A stretch of 36,269 bases of DNA from Chlorobiaceae bacterium (lineage in GTDB: Bacteria > Bacteroidota > Ignavibacteria > Ignavibacteriales > Ignavibacteriaceae), in NCBI GenBank assembly GCA_013824085.1, contig PNNF01000022.1, positions 1-36,269 of the forward strand, written 5' to 3'. A program made the translations under genes and the position numbers. The notes beneath the pieces are model-generated. The model saw nothing but the letters and a program-made list of their open reading frames with translations, ran no database searches and was not told where the DNA came from. Shown piece by piece: positions 32,623 to 36,269 of the stretch (its first letter is position 1; every line of letters starts with the position of its first letter).

Positions 32623-33903
32623 ATGCTTGCTGAAATAATTATTATTTTAATTCTCTTAATTGCTAATGGAGTTTTTGCACTTTCAGAAATTGCTATAGTT
32701 TCTTCCAGAAAAACTAAATTAGAAACCCTCGCAAAAAAAGGGAATAAAAGAGCAGAGACGGCATTAATTCTTGCTAACTCTCCTTCAATTTTTCTTTCAA
32801 CAATTCAAACTGGAATTACGTTGATTGGAATTTTTGCGGGTGTCTTTAGCGGTGCAACTATGGCTGATGAATTTGCAGCTGTTATAAATTTGATTCCTCC
32901 GCTCCAGCCTTATTCAGAGCTGTTGGGATTTATCTTAATTGTAATTATTATCACTTATTTTTCATTGATCATTGGTGAATTAGTTCCCAAAAGAATTGCA
33001 ATGAACAATCCAGAAAAATTTGCAATTATCGTTGCTCCTGCAATGCTACTACTTGCAAATATTGGAAAACCAATAATAAAAATTTTAGGTTTCTCAACTG
33101 AACTCATCTTAAAAATTCTAAACATAAAACAAAAATCCGAAGTCTCAGTTGCAGAAGATGAAATTAAGATGTTAATTTCTGAAGGAACTAAAACTGGCGA
33201 GATTGAAAAAACGGAACAAGAATTATTTGAATCTGTTTTTAGTCTTGGTGATAAACGCGTAGAAGCTTTCATGACTCCGAGAGCTAAAATAGAATGGCTC
33301 GATCTAAATGCACCTGATGAAGAGAATATAAAGAAAATAAAAAAATCGATTTACTCCAAAATTCCTGTGTGCGATGGAGATATTGAAAACATTGTTGGGA
33401 TAATTCGAGTTAATAGTTTGCTTTCTGATCCTAATTGGGAAAATAATTTGAATTTAAGAGAGAGAGTTATTATTCCGATTATAATTCCCGAAGGAACAAA
33501 GGCACTAAAACTTCTGGAAATTTTTAAAGAGAATAAAAAACATTTTGCAATTATCATTAATGAATTTGGTGGCGTGCAAGGATTAATCACTATCAACGAC
33601 ATTGTAGAAGAGCTTGTTGGAACTATGCCTATTGAGGAAGAATTGCCTGAGCCACTCGCAATTCAGAGAGAAGATGGTTCTTGGTTGCTTGACGGTGCAA
33701 TCGGCTTAAATCAATTTAAGGAAATATTAAAAATTGAATCGATAGATGGAGAAGAGACGGGAGCTTTTCAAACACTTGGCGGATTTGTTATGATGAAGCT
33801 GGGGAAAGTTCCAAAATCTGGCGATAAATTTTATTTTAATAATCTCTGTTTTGAAATTGTCGATATGGATAGAAATAGAGTTGACAAAGTTTTGGTATCT
33901 TGA
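32623..33903 (+). CDS. CNNM/CorC-type (HlyC/CorC family) membrane protein, ion transport
   Basis: This 426-residue protein has the standard three-part layout. A DUF21/CNNM transmembrane domain covers residues 1-190 (with ANGVFALSEIAIVSSR and IIGELVPKRIA). A pair of CBS domains covers about 200-325 (MTPRAKIEWLD; FAIIINEFGGVQGLITINDIVEELVG). A CorC_HlyC domain covers about 340-426 (GSWLLDGAIGLNQFKEIL). Such proteins export Mg2+ or Co2+, or maintain metal tolerance; older annotations call them hemolysins without good reason. It is 111 bp after rseP, with no strong signals between, so it may or may not share that transcript. Confidence 0.9.
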   Translation: MLAEIIIILILLIANGVFALSEIAIVSSRKTKLETLAKKGNKRAETALILANSPSIFLSTIQTGITLIGIFAGVFSGATMADEFAAVINLIPPLQPYSELLGFILIVIIITYFSLIIGELVPKRIAMNNPEKFAIIVAPAMLLLANIGKPIIKILGFSTELILKILNIKQKSEVSVAEDEIKMLISEGTKTGEIEKTEQELFESVFSLGDKRVEAFMTPRAKIEWLDLNAPDEENIKKIKKSIYSKIPVCDGDIENIVGIIRVNSLLSDPNWENNLNLRERVIIPIIIPEGTKALKLLEIFKENKKHFAIIINEFGGVQGLITINDIVEELVGTMPIEEELPEPLAIQREDGSWLLDGAIGLNQFKEILKIESIDGEETGAFQTLGGFVMMKLGKVPKSGDKFYFNNLCFEIVDMDRNRVDKVLVS

Positions 33904-33961
33904 ATTGCGATATAAATATTTTTTTTAGTATGAATAATTTTTAAATTAAAGTAGAGCGGTT

Positions 33962-36109
33962 ATGAATCATTCAAAAAATAAAAGTACAAATAATTTTACC
34001 CTCCAATTTTCACTAATCTTTTTTTTATTTATAACGATAATTTTAAGTAATAACATATTAGGTGCCACATTGTTTATCACTGACTTAAAAAAAGAAAATA
34101 GTTCACGCATTTTAAGCGTTCAAGAAAAACATGCTAAACTCGATAAATATTTTTCAAGTAAAAAACTTGGGGGATTTATTGAAAATGGCAAGACATTTTT
34201 CAGACTTTTTGCTCCACAAGCAAATCAAGTTTATCTCGTAACTTTTGATCACGTCGAGCAACTTCAAGGCAACGAAATATTAATGTCAAGAGATGAAGAC
34301 GGTGTGTGGGAAATATTTTTAGATGGTGAAAAGGAAGGATTGTTTTATGGATTCAAAGTTTTACACGAAGGTGATTCTGACCGCTCTGACAATGTCCTTT
34401 GTTTAGATCCGTATGCAAAAGCAGTCGCTTCGTTGAACACTTATTTTACTCCGCGAAAAGGAATAATTGTTCGTGAAGGAAATTTTGATTGGGAAGGCAC
34501 AGATTGGGTTAAATTAGATTGGCGCGACCTTGTTATTTATGAAATGCACATCAAAGACCAAACTGCTCATCCAACTGCAGGAGCAAAATCGCCCGGCACT
34601 TACAAGGGCTTAATTGAAAAAGGAATAACTGGCGGAATCGATTATATAAAATCGCTCGGTGTTAACGCTGTTGAATTTCTTCCCGCACAAGAATTTGCAA
34701 ATATTGAAATCCCTTATCGCGATTCATTAAAAGGCAGATTCAACACTTGGAATCCTTATGAAAGAAATCATTGGGGATATATGACTGCGGCGTTCTTTGC
34801 ACCAGAATCTTATTATGTCGATAGTTACAAAGGGCTTGAGTGGAACAAGTGGAAGGGGCAATCAAAAAAACAAATCAACGATTTTAAGGAGATGGTAAAA
34901 GGATTTCATAAAGAAGGCATTGCTGTAATTATGGATGTTGTCTATAATCATATCTCCGAATACGAATTGGGAAACTTAAAAGAAATTGATAGAGAATATT
35001 ATTTTAGACTCGATGAGCAGGGAAATTATATTGCTAATAGTGGCTGCGGCAATGATATTAGAACTGAAAGTCCAATGATGAGAAGAATGATTGTTGAGAG
35101 TGTTCTTTATTGGATGACTGAATACAAAGTTGATGGCTTCAGATTTGATCTTGGAAAATTGATTGATTGGGAAACTCTCGAAACTATAATTTATGAAGCA
35201 AGAAAAATTAATCCACATGTTATTTTCGTTGCTGAACCTTGGGGCGGTGGATATGATCCGAAAGGTTTTTCTTTGAGAGGTTGGGGAAGTTGGAATGATC
35301 AGATTAGAAATGGAGTCAAAGGTGAAAATCCGAAAACCGGACACGGCTGGCTCTTTGGTAAATGGTACGGAAATAATAATCCCGACAGAATAAAAAGTTA
35401 TGTGAATGGAACTCTAATTCGTGACGAGCACGGATTGTTTCAAAAGAAAGAACATTCGGTAAATTATCTCGAGTCGCACGATGGTTATACTCTTGGTGAT
35501 TTTATCCGAATTGGTTTGGGAATTAATCCTGATTCTGTAATAACCGATGTAGATAAATTTCAAAAACTTACTCCATTGCAATTGAAACTAAATAAACTCG
35601 GAGCGTTGTTTCTTTTTACTTCGCAAGGAATTATTATGATTCACTCTGGACAAGAATATGCACGAACAAAAGTAATTGATGCGGCTACCACGGCTCCAGA
35701 CAAAAGAATTGGGATGTTAGATCACAACAGTTATGAAAAAGACAACAACACAAATTTTATCGATTATAATCATGCAAAAGCAAACAGTGAGCTATTAAAT
35801 TATTATCAAGGATTGATAGCACTTCGCAACAAATATGATTCCTTCAGAAGAGCCGAATATGAAGAAGTTTCATTCTTTGATATTTCGAATAACGAATTTG
35901 CAATTGGATTTCAGATAAAACATAAAGATGAAAATTTTGTTGTTGTGATGAATGCGAATAAAGAAAAAAGTCAAAAGTTTGATTTGCCTGCGGGTAATTG
36001 GGAAATTTTAGTGAACGATAAAACTGCGGGTGTAAAATCACTCGGAAAAATTTCTAAAAAAATTAATGTTGCGCCATCAACGGGATACATACTGAAGAAG
36101 GCGAAATAA
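33962..36109 (+). CDS. Exported GH13 debranching-type alpha-glucanase (isoamylase/pullulanase-like)
   Basis: This 715-residue enzyme probably hydrolyses alpha-1,6 branches in glycogen- or starch-like glucans. An N-terminal hydrophobic segment at about 13-36 looks like a signal peptide or anchor. It is followed by an N-terminal CBM48-like domain (about 55-150) and the (beta/alpha)8 catalytic domain. Motifs are DVVYNH, GFRFDLG with nucleophile Asp396, FVAEPWGGG with acid Glu425, and ESHDGYT with Asp507. The NHWGYMTAAFFAPESYY stretch is closer to isoamylase/GlgX types than to the YNWGYDP of type-I pullulanases. A short C-terminal beta domain ends the protein. Cytosolic GlgX has no signal peptide, so this one acts outside the cytoplasm. 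No sus-like or other glycan genes are nearby. Confidence 0.9.
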   Translation: MNHSKNKSTNNFTLQFSLIFFLFITIILSNNILGATLFITDLKKENSSRILSVQEKHAKLDKYFSSKKLGGFIENGKTFFRLFAPQANQVYLVTFDHVEQLQGNEILMSRDEDGVWEIFLDGEKEGLFYGFKVLHEGDSDRSDNVLCLDPYAKAVASLNTYFTPRKGIIVREGNFDWEGTDWVKLDWRDLVIYEMHIKDQTAHPTAGAKSPGTYKGLIEKGITGGIDYIKSLGVNAVEFLPAQEFANIEIPYRDSLKGRFNTWNPYERNHWGYMTAAFFAPESYYVDSYKGLEWNKWKGQSKKQINDFKEMVKGFHKEGIAVIMDVVYNHISEYELGNLKEIDREYYFRLDEQGNYIANSGCGNDIRTESPMMRRMIVESVLYWMTEYKVDGFRFDLGKLIDWETLETIIYEARKINPHVIFVAEPWGGGYDPKGFSLRGWGSWNDQIRNGVKGENPKTGHGWLFGKWYGNNNPDRIKSYVNGTLIRDEHGLFQKKEHSVNYLESHDGYTLGDFIRIGLGINPDSVITDVDKFQKLTPLQLKLNKLGALFLFTSQGIIMIHSGQEYARTKVIDAATTAPDKRIGMLDHNSYEKDNNTNFIDYNHAKANSELLNYYQGLIALRNKYDSFRRAEYEEVSFFDISNNEFAIGFQIKHKDENFVVVMNANKEKSQKFDLPAGNWEILVNDKTAGVKSLGKISKKINVAPSTGYILKKAK

Positions 36110-36133
36110 AAATTTTATAAAACGCAAGAATCG

Positions 36134-36163
36134 GGATTGAAGGATTGACGATTTTAGGATTGA
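36134..36163. repeat. Short GGATTGA repeats
   Basis: GGATTGA occurs three times in 30 bp (36134-36140, 36142-36148, 36157-36163) in non-coding sequence after the GH13 gene. The style is similar to the degenerate repeats at the other edge of the window. No function is evident. Confidence 0.45.
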
Positions 36164-36242
36164 TTATTGACGAAGTTAATTAGAAGCGATTTTAGATAAT
36201 TGTTTTTATTTGATTCTTAACTCGAGAATTAATAATCAATTG

Positions 36243-36262
36243 CCACGTGATTTATCGCGAGG
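36243..36262. repeat. REP-like imperfect palindrome at window edge
   Basis: In the 20 bases CCACGTGATTTATCGCGAGG the arms pair as CC/GG, an A·A mismatch, then C-G, G-C, T·G, G-C, A-T and T-A around a 2-nt loop. Such compact GC-clamped hairpins in intergenic DNA resemble REP elements. The window ends 7 bases later, so its context cannot be seen. Confidence 0.4.
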
Positions 36263-36269
36263 TAAACTG

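Overview
The window looks like chromosomal DNA of a low-GC, Gram-negative (diderm) bacterium, most probably of the Ignavibacteria / Bacteroidota-Chlorobi lineage. It encodes LPS and outer-membrane biogenesis genes (LpxD, BamA, two Skp/OmpH proteins, several outer-membrane barrels), the MEP isoprenoid enzyme Dxr, a mitochondrial-type aconitase, and many AT-rich genes with weak Shine-Dalgarno sequences and occasional GTG/TTG starts. The lineage is an inference from gene content and style, not from a marker-gene search. No tRNA, rRNA, CRISPR array, prophage or intact insertion sequence was found. Almost all genes appear intact.

Layout. 1-293: non-coding edge with short imperfect repeats. 294-2176 (minus): GlcD-type FAD oxidoreductase coupled to a small two-TM protein. 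2177-2346: divergent promoter region with a Fur-box-like palindrome. 2347-4614: aconitase. 4615-4922: aconitase terminator, a nested hairpin, and the lexA promoter carrying two LexA-like operators. 4923-6267: lexA, a small WYL-like protein and a degenerate PD-(D/E)XK-like protein, probably one SOS operon. 6406-11862: uppS-bamA-ompH-ompH-lpxD envelope operon. 11972-15853 (minus): three overlapping exported amidohydrolase-like genes. 16117-20569: DtxR/MntR-type regulator, metal-binding lipoprotein, ABC ATPase, ABC permease fused to a DtxR-like sensor, and an outer-membrane barrel. 20844-23491: rpmH-rnpA-yidD-yidC. 23561-26269: patatin-POTRA-barrel protein. 26357-29217 (minus): glutamine synthetase and peptidase T. 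29426-33903: small membrane protein, dxr-rseP, and a CNNM/CorC-type protein. 33962-36109: exported GH13 debranching-type enzyme. 36110-36269: non-coding edge with short repeats and a REP-like hairpin.

The most interesting region is the metal-uptake operon at 16117-20569. Its promoter carries a perfect 12-bp inverted repeat between -35 and -10. The permease ends in a second DtxR-like winged-helix/dimerisation unit in which all six metal-ligand positions match the upstream regulator at a constant offset of 295 residues. The last gene is a candidate outer-membrane pore for the same metal. This suggests one locus that senses its metal twice: once on DNA and once on the transporter.

Two other loci deserve attention. 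The lexA operon has twin 18-bp operators placed on a near-consensus promoter and carries two uncharacterised downstream genes. In the amidohydrolase triplet only the middle gene keeps the metal ligands, and the flanking two look like catalytically dead paralogues.
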